A stretch of DNA of 49,032 nt from Herbaspirillum sp. CF444 (GTDB taxonomy: Bacteria; Pseudomonadota; Gammaproteobacteria; Burkholderiales; Burkholderiaceae_D). Positions 43,388 to 49,032 of the stretch are shown here, in pieces. Within the stretch, counting starts at the first letter, position 1. Every line of letters starts with the position of its first letter. Location of the stretch: the NCBI RefSeq assembly GCF_000282135.1, contig NZ_AKJW01000020.1, forward strand, positions 1-49,032. The letters are read 5' to 3'. The notes under the pieces are model-generated. The model was given only the letters and a program-made list of their open reading frames with translations. It had not been told where the DNA came from and did not search any database. The translations under genes were made by a program, and so were the position numbers.

Positions 43388-44197
43388 TTACCGGGTGTAG
43401 CGGCCTGCGGGATGTTTGAGCGACAGGTTCGGTCCCATGGCGTGACGTGCCGCGGTCAGCGCGGCCCATTGGCCAACGTCCGGCAGCGGCGGAATGGTGA
43501 CCGGTTCGCCCAGGTCCAGACCGGCCAGCGCCGCGTCGACCAGATCGTCCACATCCATCACCATGGCGTCGGGCAGAGCGTCGATGTCGGAGCCCGAACG
43601 TTCCCAGATCTCGGTGCGGGTGGCGCCAGGCAGGACTGCCTGCACGCGCACGCCATGCTTGCCCAGCTCGTTTTGCAGCGATTGGGTCAGGTTCAGCACG
43701 AACGCCTTGGTGCCGCTGTAGGCACCGTTGAACAGTTCCGGCGCCAGCGCCAGCACCGAGGCGAGGTTGATCAGCGTGCCGCCCTTGCGCTGGATGAAGC
43801 CCGGTGCGACGGCGGCGGCCAGGCGCATCACGGCGGTGATGTTGAGCTGGATCATGGCGTCGTATTTATCGATATCGCCGTCGGCCAGTTCGCCGGCGAT
43901 GCTCATGCCGGCGTTGTTGACCAGCATCGTCACGGAAGCGTCGGTGCGCAGGCGTTGTTCGACTTTCAGCAGGTCGGCCTTGTTGACCAGGTCGGCCGGC
44001 AGGATCTCGACCTTGACCGAGGTTTCCTTGCGCAGGCGTTGCGCCACTTGTTCCAGACGCTGCGCGTCGCGCGCCACCAGGATCAGGTCGTAGCCGCGGC
44101 GGGCCAGACGGTCTGCATAGGTTGCGCCGATACCGGTGGATGCGCCGGTGATGAGTGCCGTGCCGGGTTTTGTGCCGCTGTTTGCTGCATTGCTCAT
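43388..44197 (-). CDS. Short-chain dehydrogenase/reductase (classical SDR)
   Basis: 269 aa. NAD(P)-binding TGASTGIG at residues 17-24, VARDAQRL (Arg43 after the second strand favours NADPH), NNAG at 94-97, catalytic Ser147, Tyr160 and Lys164 (AYSGTK), and PGATRTEIW after the sixth strand. Full length. It is the first gene of the operon with HxlR and PanE-like genes. Its promoter region carries two copies of an octamer. Substrate is probably an aldehyde or ketone produced under the stress sensed by the HxlR protein; that is inference. Confidence 0.94.
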   Translation of the reverse strand: MSNAANSGTKPGTALITGASTGIGATYADRLARRGYDLILVARDAQRLEQVAQRLRKETSVKVEILPADLVNKADLLKVEQRLRTDASVTMLVNNAGMSIAGELADGDIDKYDAMIQLNITAVMRLAAAVAPGFIQRKGGTLINLASVLALAPELFNGAYSGTKAFVLNLTQSLQNELGKHGVRVQAVLPGATRTEIWERSGSDIDALPDAMVMDVDDLVDAALAGLDLGEPVTIPPLPDVGQWAALTAARHAMGPNLSLKHPAGRYTR

Positions 44198-44235
44198 GTT
44201 GTTCTCCGAAAAGGTAGCGTCCGACCATTCGGACA

Positions 44236-44273
44236 GTTACTTTCATAATAATAGTTACTTGGGAAATGTCAAG
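44236..44273 (-). promoter_or_regulatory. Sigma-70 promoter of the SDR-HxlR operon with tandem octamer
   Basis: On the minus strand TTGACA (44273-44268), a 16-bp spacer and TATTAT (44251-44246) form a near-consensus promoter. AAGTAACT (read on this strand) occurs at 44261-44254 and again at 44243-44236, on either side of the -10 box and 18 bp apart. The position suits a dimeric repressor such as the HxlR protein of the operon. Confidence 0.7.
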
Positions 44274-44439
44274 CAAGCGCTTTGTTTCGATCAAGGCGAT
44301 AGGCAAAAGCTAATGCGCTTTCGTGGTTGGCGAGGTTCGATGGCAACAGAAACGAGACGACAGCGACAAGGCATGGAGCTGTCGCCGTGGAAGGAAAGAA
44401 TGAGAGAGAGCCGGCGCGCGGAAACCGCCGGCAAGACCG

Positions 44440-45000
44440 CTATTCGCCGAGCAGGACGCCGGGAAAATTGCGCATGGTGCGCACGAACGGCGCAGTGGTG
44501 CCGAGGGCACGCGAGACCACCAGCGAACCGTGCATGGTGATCATCGCATCTTCCGCGCGACGTGACGCTTCTTCGGCAGGCACGCCGGTTTCAACGACGA
44601 CGGCGGCAAGCGCCTTGATCAGCCCGCCAAGGCGCTGCTTCAGGTATTGCTGGAAGAACTCGCCCGCTTCGCCGATGGTGAACAGATCCGTCAGACAAGG
44701 CTTGGTGCCCTTGGCGTAGAACTCGCTGAGCGCGGCGCTGAATTTCTTCAGACGCTTTTCGGCCGGGGCATCTTCGGCCAGCGTCGGCATCACATGCTCG
44801 CCGAACCACACGCCGACGGCCTCCAGCGCTGCCGTGCCCATGTCGGTTTTGCCATTGGGGAAGTAATGATAGAGGCTGGACTTGCCCAGGCCGGTGGCTT
44901 CCGACAGGCTCGCCAGGGTCGCGCCCTGATATCCCGAGCGGCGGAATTCGGCAAGGATGCGTTGGGCGACTTCTTCGCGGGACAGGCTTGGAGCAGGCAT
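44440..45000 (-). CDS. TetR family repressor, divergent from the GST gene
   Basis: 186 aa from the ATG at 45000 (MPAPSLSREEVAQ). N-terminal helix-turn-helix: FRRSGYQGATLASLSEATGLG then KSSLYHYFPNGKTDM, typical of the LmrA/YxaF-like TetR subgroup; the C-terminal domain has CLTDLFTIGEAG and ends NFPGVLLGE. A single Cys lies in the ligand domain. It is divergent from the GST and FMN-binding genes, with a perfect 20-bp palindrome in the shared region at 45123-45142. Confidence 0.93.
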   Translation of the reverse strand: MPAPSLSREEVAQRILAEFRRSGYQGATLASLSEATGLGKSSLYHYFPNGKTDMGTAALEAVGVWFGEHVMPTLAEDAPAEKRLKKFSAALSEFYAKGTKPCLTDLFTIGEAGEFFQQYLKQRLGGLIKALAAVVVETGVPAEEASRRAEDAMITMHGSLVVSRALGTTAPFVRTMRNFPGVLLGE

Positions 45001-45096
45001 AGGTGTTCTTCGGTAAGTGGCGGCACAGCGTGAAATACGCACCAGTAGCGATCTACATGGCGGCCTCGCTGTTGTTTTCAAGGATTATAAATTTAT

Positions 45097-45142
45097 TTGA
45101 CAGGCTTCTTGGGATTGTTTATTGTACCGAACGTTCGGTACA
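45097..45142 (+). promoter_or_regulatory. Promoter and 20-bp palindromic operator of the GST operon
   Basis: TTGACA (45097-45102), exactly 17 bp, then TATTGT (45120-45125) form a strong promoter. The perfect palindrome TGTACCGAACGTTCGGTACA (45123-45142) overlaps the -10 box and the start point, so bound repressor would block RNA polymerase. The TetR gene on the other side is the obvious candidate. On the minus strand a TATAAT (45084-45089) could serve the TetR gene. Confidence 0.88.
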
Positions 45143-45215
45143 GTTTTTGTATTTTACGCCGAGATGTTCCGACGGTATCCATTTTTCTCGCCTTGCCATT
45201 CACCAGGAGATACAC

Positions 45216-45842
45216 ATGCAATCCGCCCAGCCTATCCGCCTCTACGGTTTTCCCTTGTCCGGCCACAGCCATCGCGTCGAGTTGTTCTTGTCCCTGCTCG
45301 ATCTTCCGTATGAGTTCATCTACGTCGATTTGCCCAACCAGGCGCAGAAGGAAGCCGCCTTCCTGGCCAGGAACCCGCGCGGCCAGGTGCCGGTGATCGA
45401 GGACGGCGACGTGACTTTGTACGATTCGACGGCGATCCTGGTGTATCTGGCCAAGCGCTACGGCAACAGCGGCTGGCTGCCGGACGACGCGACCAATGCC
45501 GCCAAAGTGCAACAGTTCCTGTCGCTGGCTTCGGGCGAGGTGCTGGAAGGTCCGGGCAAAGCACGCCTGGTGAAGCTGTTCAACGCGCCGCATGATTATG
45601 AGCTGGCGAAACGGAAGGCGGCGACGCTGCTGCAACTGCTGGAAACACACCTGGGCGGCGGTCGCAGCTTTCTGGTCGGCACGCATCCGACCATCGCCGA
45701 CATCGCTTGTTACAGCTATGTCGCGCATGCGCCGGAAGGCGGCGTCAGCCTGGCGCCGTATCCGCAGTTGCGCGCATGGATCGCCCGCGTGGAAAGTTTG
45801 CGCAATTTCTTGCCGATGCAGGCCTCGCCGATTGCGGCATAG
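45216..45842 (+). CDS. Glutathione S-transferase family protein
   Basis: 208 aa from the ATG at 45216, with AGGAGA just upstream. N-terminal thioredoxin-like domain: IRLYGFPLSGHSHRVELFLSLL (quoted in part), NPRGQVPVIEDGDVTLYDSTAILVYLA (cis-Pro loop VPV and the glutathione gamma-Glu site DS). C-terminal helical domain includes LVGTHPTIADIACYSYV with the conserved Asp. Conjugates or reduces electrophiles using glutathione in the cytoplasm. First gene after the palindromic operator, so induced when the TetR protein is released. Confidence 0.94.
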   Translation: MQSAQPIRLYGFPLSGHSHRVELFLSLLDLPYEFIYVDLPNQAQKEAAFLARNPRGQVPVIEDGDVTLYDSTAILVYLAKRYGNSGWLPDDATNAAKVQQFLSLASGEVLEGPGKARLVKLFNAPHDYELAKRKAATLLQLLETHLGGGRSFLVGTHPTIADIACYSYVAHAPEGGVSLAPYPQLRAWIARVESLRNFLPMQASPIAA

Positions 45843-45898
45843 ACTGTCTCGCATCTTCACATCCAGGCAATAACAGACCATCAGAACCGGAGTTTGTC

Positions 45899-46873
45899 AT
45901 GAGCGAGTCACAGCAGTCCGTCCTGCAAGACGTCACCTTCCATCCGGGCGAACTGCTTGCCCAGCAACGCGCCGGCGTGCTCGAAAAAATGGCGGCGGTC
46001 GGCCCGCGCGTGATTCGCGATTACATGCCCGACCAGCACCGGCAGTTTTTTGAGCAGTTGCCGTTCATGCTGGTCGGCAGCCGCGACAAGAGCGGTCAGC
46101 CGTGGGCGTCCATCATGGTGGGCGAGCCCGGTTTTGTGTCGTCGCCCACCGAGCGGCGACTCGAGGTGCGCGCCCGCGCCCATGCATCCGATCCCCTGCA
46201 CGCGAATCTGCGCGACGGCGCGGCAATCGGACTGCTCGGCATCGAGCCGCACACGCGCCGGCGCAATCGCGCCAACGGCATCGTGGAACAGTTGAGCGAC
46301 GAGGGATTCTCGATCGTCGTCACCGAAAGTTTCGGCAATTGTCCCAAATACATCCAGGCGCGCCGACCCGAACTGATCGACATGGATCCTGCCGCGCCGG
46401 CAAGCGAAGAGACCGGCGCGGTGCTTACGCCCGCGATGATGGAATTGATCGGCAAGGCGGATACTTTCTTCATCGCCACTGCCGCCGACGAGAACGCCGA
46501 CCATGTGGCCGGTCGGCACGGCACCGATGTCTCGCATCGCGGCGGCAAACCAGGATTCGTGCGAATCGACGGAAATCACACGCTGACCGTGCCGGACTTC
46601 ATCGGCAATTTTTTCTTCAACACGATCGGCAACCTGGTGACGCATCCGCGCGCCGGCCTGTTGTTCGTCGATTTCACCAACGGCGACCTGCTGTATGTCG
46701 CGGTCACGGCCAAAGTGATCTGGGACGGCCCCGAAGTGGATGCCTTCGCCGGCGCGCAGCGGCTGCTGCAGTTTTCCGTTGCCCAGGCGCGGCACGTGAA
46801 GTCCGTACTGCCGTTGCGCTGGGGCGAAGCGGAGACGTCGCCCTACCTGGCGCCGATGGGTAGCTGGAATTAA
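45899..46873 (+). CDS. FMN-binding pyridoxamine 5'-phosphate oxidase-like protein
   Basis: 324 aa from the ATG at 45899, preceded by CGGAG. Split-barrel FMN-binding fold: FFEQLPFMLVGSRDKSGQPWASIMVGEPGFV (quoted in part) in the first half and MMELIGKADTFFIATAA, GGKPGFVRI, IPDFIGN-like VPDFIGNFFFNTIGN, RAGLLFVDF in the second. This matches the large PNPOx-like proteins that in other species are fused to a ferredoxin-type reductase; here the reductase part is absent. It follows the GST gene by 56 bp and probably shares its promoter. It may reduce electrophilic or xenobiotic compounds. Confidence 0.88.
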   Translation: MSESQQSVLQDVTFHPGELLAQQRAGVLEKMAAVGPRVIRDYMPDQHRQFFEQLPFMLVGSRDKSGQPWASIMVGEPGFVSSPTERRLEVRARAHASDPLHANLRDGAAIGLLGIEPHTRRRNRANGIVEQLSDEGFSIVVTESFGNCPKYIQARRPELIDMDPAAPASEETGAVLTPAMMELIGKADTFFIATAADENADHVAGRHGTDVSHRGGKPGFVRIDGNHTLTVPDFIGNFFFNTIGNLVTHPRAGLLFVDFTNGDLLYVAVTAKVIWDGPEVDAFAGAQRLLQFSVAQARHVKSVLPLRWGEAETSPYLAPMGSWN

Positions 46874-46929
46874 GGCCTGTTCACATTAAACCCAGGTCGA
46901 CGATGGAACAGGCAACGGCGACGCCAGGT

Positions 46930-47265
46930 TCAACGAACCGCGGCCAGGGCTTCGTCGACGCTGCCGAGGATTTTGTACAGCGCGACGAAACCGCTGCTGT
47001 GGAATACTTCATGCACCTGGGGACGCAAGCCCACCACCACCAGGCGCCCGCTACGTTCCCGGGCTTTCTTGCTTAATATGTACAAGGCCTTCAATCCTGG
47101 CGGACCAAGCTCGTCGAGCCCGGAAAAGTCCAGAATCATCGTCTGCAAACCGGGATGGCACCGGTCATGCAATTGCCGGGCGAATTCGGCCGTACCGCTG
47201 GCATTCAGACTACCGATCGCGCGCACAATCAAAACTTCGTCATTTTGGATCGCTTCGACTTTCAT
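46930..47265 (-). CDS. STAS-domain protein (anti-sigma factor antagonist-like) lacking the phospho-serine
   Basis: 111 aa from the ATG at 47265 (MKVEAIQNDEVLIV). SpoIIAA-like STAS fold: VLIVRAIGSLNASGTAEFARQL, MILDFSGLDELGPPGLKALYILSKKARE (both quoted in part), GRLVVVGLRPQVHEVFHSSGF. In classical members the loop after LDxSG..xxD is D-S-S-G, with a phosphorylated Ser; here it is G-P-P-G (DNA 47095-47106), so kinase control at that site is not possible. No anti-sigma kinase or phosphatase gene is adjacent. Confidence 0.88.
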   Translation of the reverse strand: MKVEAIQNDEVLIVRAIGSLNASGTAEFARQLHDRCHPGLQTMILDFSGLDELGPPGLKALYILSKKARERSGRLVVVGLRPQVHEVFHSSGFVALYKILGSVDEALAAVR

Positions 47266-47586
47266 GATTTTTCTTTGTATCAGGCAATTCGGCCGGCCAT
47301 TATAAAACTCGCCGCGGCTCCCACCCAATCTCAAATGGTTACCAAATGTTGCTTACAACCTTTATTTGTATCCATATGCTATTCATTTCCCATCATTTAT
47401 AAAAATGACCGGTTTTAACTCGAAAACCTTCGTTGTTCTGCGCGATACCAGACCGAAGACAGGCGTTTGCTCAGAACAAAGAATGTATATCGCAATATGA
47501 TATACAGCGATCTGGTCAAGCCTGCGCATACGGTCTTCCACGAAGAACACGTACGCGAAAAACTCGCACAGTAATTCGACTGACAT
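47266..47586. other. AT-rich intergenic region upstream of the STAS gene
   Basis: The stretch between the STAS start and the scoB terminator is clearly richer in A+T than the rest of the window, especially 47330-47420. It must hold the STAS promoter. An open frame at 47383-47646 runs across the scoB terminator and has no domain, so I do not call it. Confidence 0.5.
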
Positions 47587-47619
47587 AAAAAACGGCACAG
47601 GCTTCGACCCCTGTACCGT
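47587..47619 (-). terminator. Intrinsic terminator of the scoAB operon
   Basis: On the minus strand ACGGTACAGG pairs with CCTGTGCCGT (one U-G wobble) around an 8-nt loop, followed by a T-run (plus A-run 47587-47592). It is about 52 bp after the scoB stop at 47671. Confidence 0.88.
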
Positions 47620-47670
47620 CCGCTCTCCGAAGAGAACGCAGAACAAACTTTGATGCTTGGCGCCGATTGA

Positions 47671-48321
47671 TCAGACTGCGCTGACGTCGAGCTCCGCTTC
47701 GGTATTGGCAATGACTTCTTCCTTCGTCACGCCGCTCGCCAGCTCGATCAGCTTCAGGCCTTGCGGCGTCACGTCGATCACACCGAGGTCGGTGATGATG
47801 CGATTGACCACGCCCACGCCGGTCAGCGGCAGGTTGCATTGCTTCAGGATCTTTTGCGAGATGCTGCCGTCCTTGCCCTTGGCGACATGCTCCATCAGCA
47901 CCACTACGCGACCCACGCCGGCCACCAGGTCCATCGCGCCGCCCATGCCCTTGACCATCTTTCCCGGAATCATCCAGTTGGCCAGGTCGCCCTGTTGCGA
48001 CACTTGCATCGCGCCCAGGATGGCGATGTTGATCTTGCCGCCGCGGATCATGCCGAAGGAATCGGCCGAGCTGAAGAACGACGAGCCGGGGATGGTCGTC
48101 ACGGTCTGCTTGCCGGCGTTGATCAGGTCGGCGTCGACCTTGTCTTCGGTCGGGAAAGGACCGATGCCGAGCAGGCCGTTTTCCGATTGCAGCCAGACTT
48201 CAATGTTGTTGGGAACGTGATTCGCCACCAGGGTCGGCAAGCCGATGCCGAGGTTGACGTAGAAGCCGTCCTGCAATTCCTTGGCTGCGCGCGCAGCCAT
48301 TTCGTCTCTGGTCCATGCCAT
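47671..48321 (-). CDS. scoB: 3-oxoacid CoA-transferase subunit B
   Basis: 216 aa, standard length. Seen: [16 protein letters not shown] near the N-terminus, [12 protein letters not shown] with the CoA-accepting Glu47, [27 protein letters not shown] (quoted in part), and [18 protein letters not shown]. With subunit A it moves CoA from succinyl-CoA to acetoacetate or a related 3-oxoacid, linking ketone-body or storage-polymer breakdown to the TCA cycle. AAGGAG lies upstream of the ATG and 12 bp separate it from scoA. PcaIJ-type beta-ketoadipate transferases are related, but the sequence is closer to ScoB by memory. Confidence 0.94.
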   Translation of the reverse strand: MAWTRDEMAARAAKELQDGFYVNLGIGLPTLVANHVPNNIEVWLQSENGLLGIGPFPTEDKVDADLINAGKQTVTTIPGSSFFSSADSFGMIRGGKINIAILGAMQVSQQGDLANWMIPGKMVKGMGGAMDLVAGVGRVVVLMEHVAKGKDGSISQKILKQCNLPLTGVGVVNRIITDLGVIDVTPQGLKLIELASGVTKEEVIANTEAELDVSAV

Positions 48322-48333
48322 GGTTATTTCTCC

Positions 48334-49032
48334 TTATTTCGCCGCAGCAGAAACCGTGCGTTGTTCGATGCGCTTTTCCGGCGTGGCGTTGACCACGATG
48401 CGGTGCACGAAGATGCCGGCGGTGTGGATCTGGTCCGGGTCGAGCTGGCCGACTTCAACCAGTTCTTCGACTTCGACCACGGTGATCTTGCCGGCCATGG
48501 CGACGTTGGGGTTGAAATTGCGCGCGGTCTTGTTGAAGACCAGGTTACCGGCCTTGTCGGCCTTCTGTGCCTTGACCAGAGAAATATCGGCCACCAGCGA
48601 GCGTTCCATGACGTACTTGGCGCCGTCGAAGTCGCGGATTTCCTTGCCTTCGGCCACCAGCGTGCCGACGCCGGTCTTGGTGAAGAAGGCCGGGATGCCG
48701 GCGCCGCCGGCGCGCAGCTTTTCGGCCAGCGTGCCTTGCGGGGTGAATTCCAGTTCCAGTTCGCCGGCCAGGTATTGGCGTTCGAACTCTTTGTTTTCGC
48801 CAACGTAGGAGGCGATCATCTTCTTGATCTGGCGCGTGCTCAGCAGTTGGCCCAGGCCGAAACCGTCGACGCCGGCATTGTTGGAGATCGCCGTGAGGTT
48901 CTGCACGCCGGAGTCGCGCAAGGCCGCGATCAGCGCTTCAGGAATGCCGCACAGGCCGAAACCGCCGACGGCAATCGTCTGGCCGTCCTTGACGATGTCG
49001 GATAACGCGCTGGACGCGTCGGGATAGACTTT
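48334..49032 (-). CDS. scoA: 3-oxoacid CoA-transferase subunit A (5'-truncated by the window end)
   Basis: The frame is open from the last base of the window; the visible 233 residues begin KVYPDASSAL, so only one or a few codons are missing. Seen: GQTIAVGGFGLCGIPEALI (glycine-rich CoA site), NLTAISNNAGVDGFGLG, KKMIASYVGENKEFE, ELEFTPQGTLAEKLRAGGAGIPAFFT (quoted in part), and IHTAGIFVHRIV near the C-terminus. Subunit A pairs with ScoB encoded 12 bp downstream. The upstream promoter lies outside the window. Confidence 0.94.
   Translation of the reverse strand, partial: KVYPDASSALSDIVKDGQTIAVGGFGLCGIPEALIAALRDSGVQNLTAISNNAGVDGFGLGQLLSTRQIKKMIASYVGENKEFERQYLAGELELEFTPQGTLAEKLRAGGAGIPAFFTKTGVGTLVAEGKEIRDFDGAKYVMERSLVADISLVKAQKADKAGNLVFNKTARNFNPNVAMAGKITVVEVEELVEVGQLDPDQIHTAGIFVHRIVVNATPEKRIEQRTVSAAAK

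Noticed and set aside
44221..44234. TCCGA-CCAT-TCGGA considered as a second TetR operator copy
   Set aside because: The arms are only 5 bp and the sequence does not match the 20-bp palindrome at 45123-45142.
47383..47646. Possible small minus-strand gene between STAS and scoB
   Set aside because: It runs through the scoB terminator and has no domain or start signal.

Overview
The window is high-GC DNA with closely packed genes on both strands. The gene content points to a betaproteobacterium of the order Burkholderiales, probably Oxalobacteraceae (Herbaspirillum-like). The evidence is a DUF4148 repeat protein, betaproteobacterial-type Liv transporter genes including a LivM-LivG fusion, many OprM/NodT-type outer-membrane lipoproteins and a scoAB pair. 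The organism call is inference from protein families. No rRNA, tRNA, CRISPR array, insertion sequence or prophage was found.

Region 1 (1-7.5 kb, + strand) is an uptake-plus-catabolism cluster: a 5'-truncated periplasmic binding protein, LivH, fused LivM-LivG, LivF, a secreted DUF3237 protein, a large acyl-CoA dehydrogenase and a MarR regulator. The substrate is probably an organic or aromatic acid activated to a CoA thioester rather than an amino acid. Region 2 (7.7-16.7 kb) is a set of mostly unlinked genes: DUF4148 protein, orphan Liv-type binding protein, an alpha/beta hydrolase with the full fluoroacetate-dehalogenase residue set, a small secreted protein, a GIY-YIG-like protein, an EamA transporter, a Tyr/Pro-rich secreted protein, an NAD(P)-binding protein, a flavin-reductase-like protein and a chemoreceptor. 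Region 3 (16.9-24.9 kb) holds a patatin-like protein with a Met/Pro-rich insert, a luciferase-like oxidoreductase, a probable L-2-keto-3-deoxyarabonate dehydratase, a membrane PAS-GGDEF(degenerate)-EAL protein and a second chemoreceptor.

Region 4 (25.2-41.9 kb) is an efflux island with three complete tripartite pumps side by side: TetR + OMF-EmrA-EmrB, then RND permease-adaptor-OMF, then EmrA-EmrB with a divergent OMF. A DUF2236 (MpaB-like) gene lies inside the island. Region 5 (42-47.3 kb) looks like electrophile or redox stress response: a ketopantoate-reductase-like / HxlR / SDR operon, then a TetR gene divergent from a GST and an FMN-binding pyridoxamine-oxidase-like gene, with a 20-bp perfect palindrome on the promoter, then a STAS protein. 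Region 6 (47.6 kb to the end) is scoB and 5'-truncated scoA (3-oxoacid CoA-transferase), on the minus strand.

Beyond the genes, the clearest structures are three copies of a roughly 80-90 bp double-hairpin intergenic repeat (874-964, 7584-7664, 41927-42008), three well-formed promoter/operator arrangements (25968-26010, 44236-44273, 45097-45142) and five intrinsic terminators. I did not find a clearly new multi-gene system. The best leads are the dehalogenase candidate, the RND pump with altered proton-relay residues, the patatin variant and the regulator/operator pairs.
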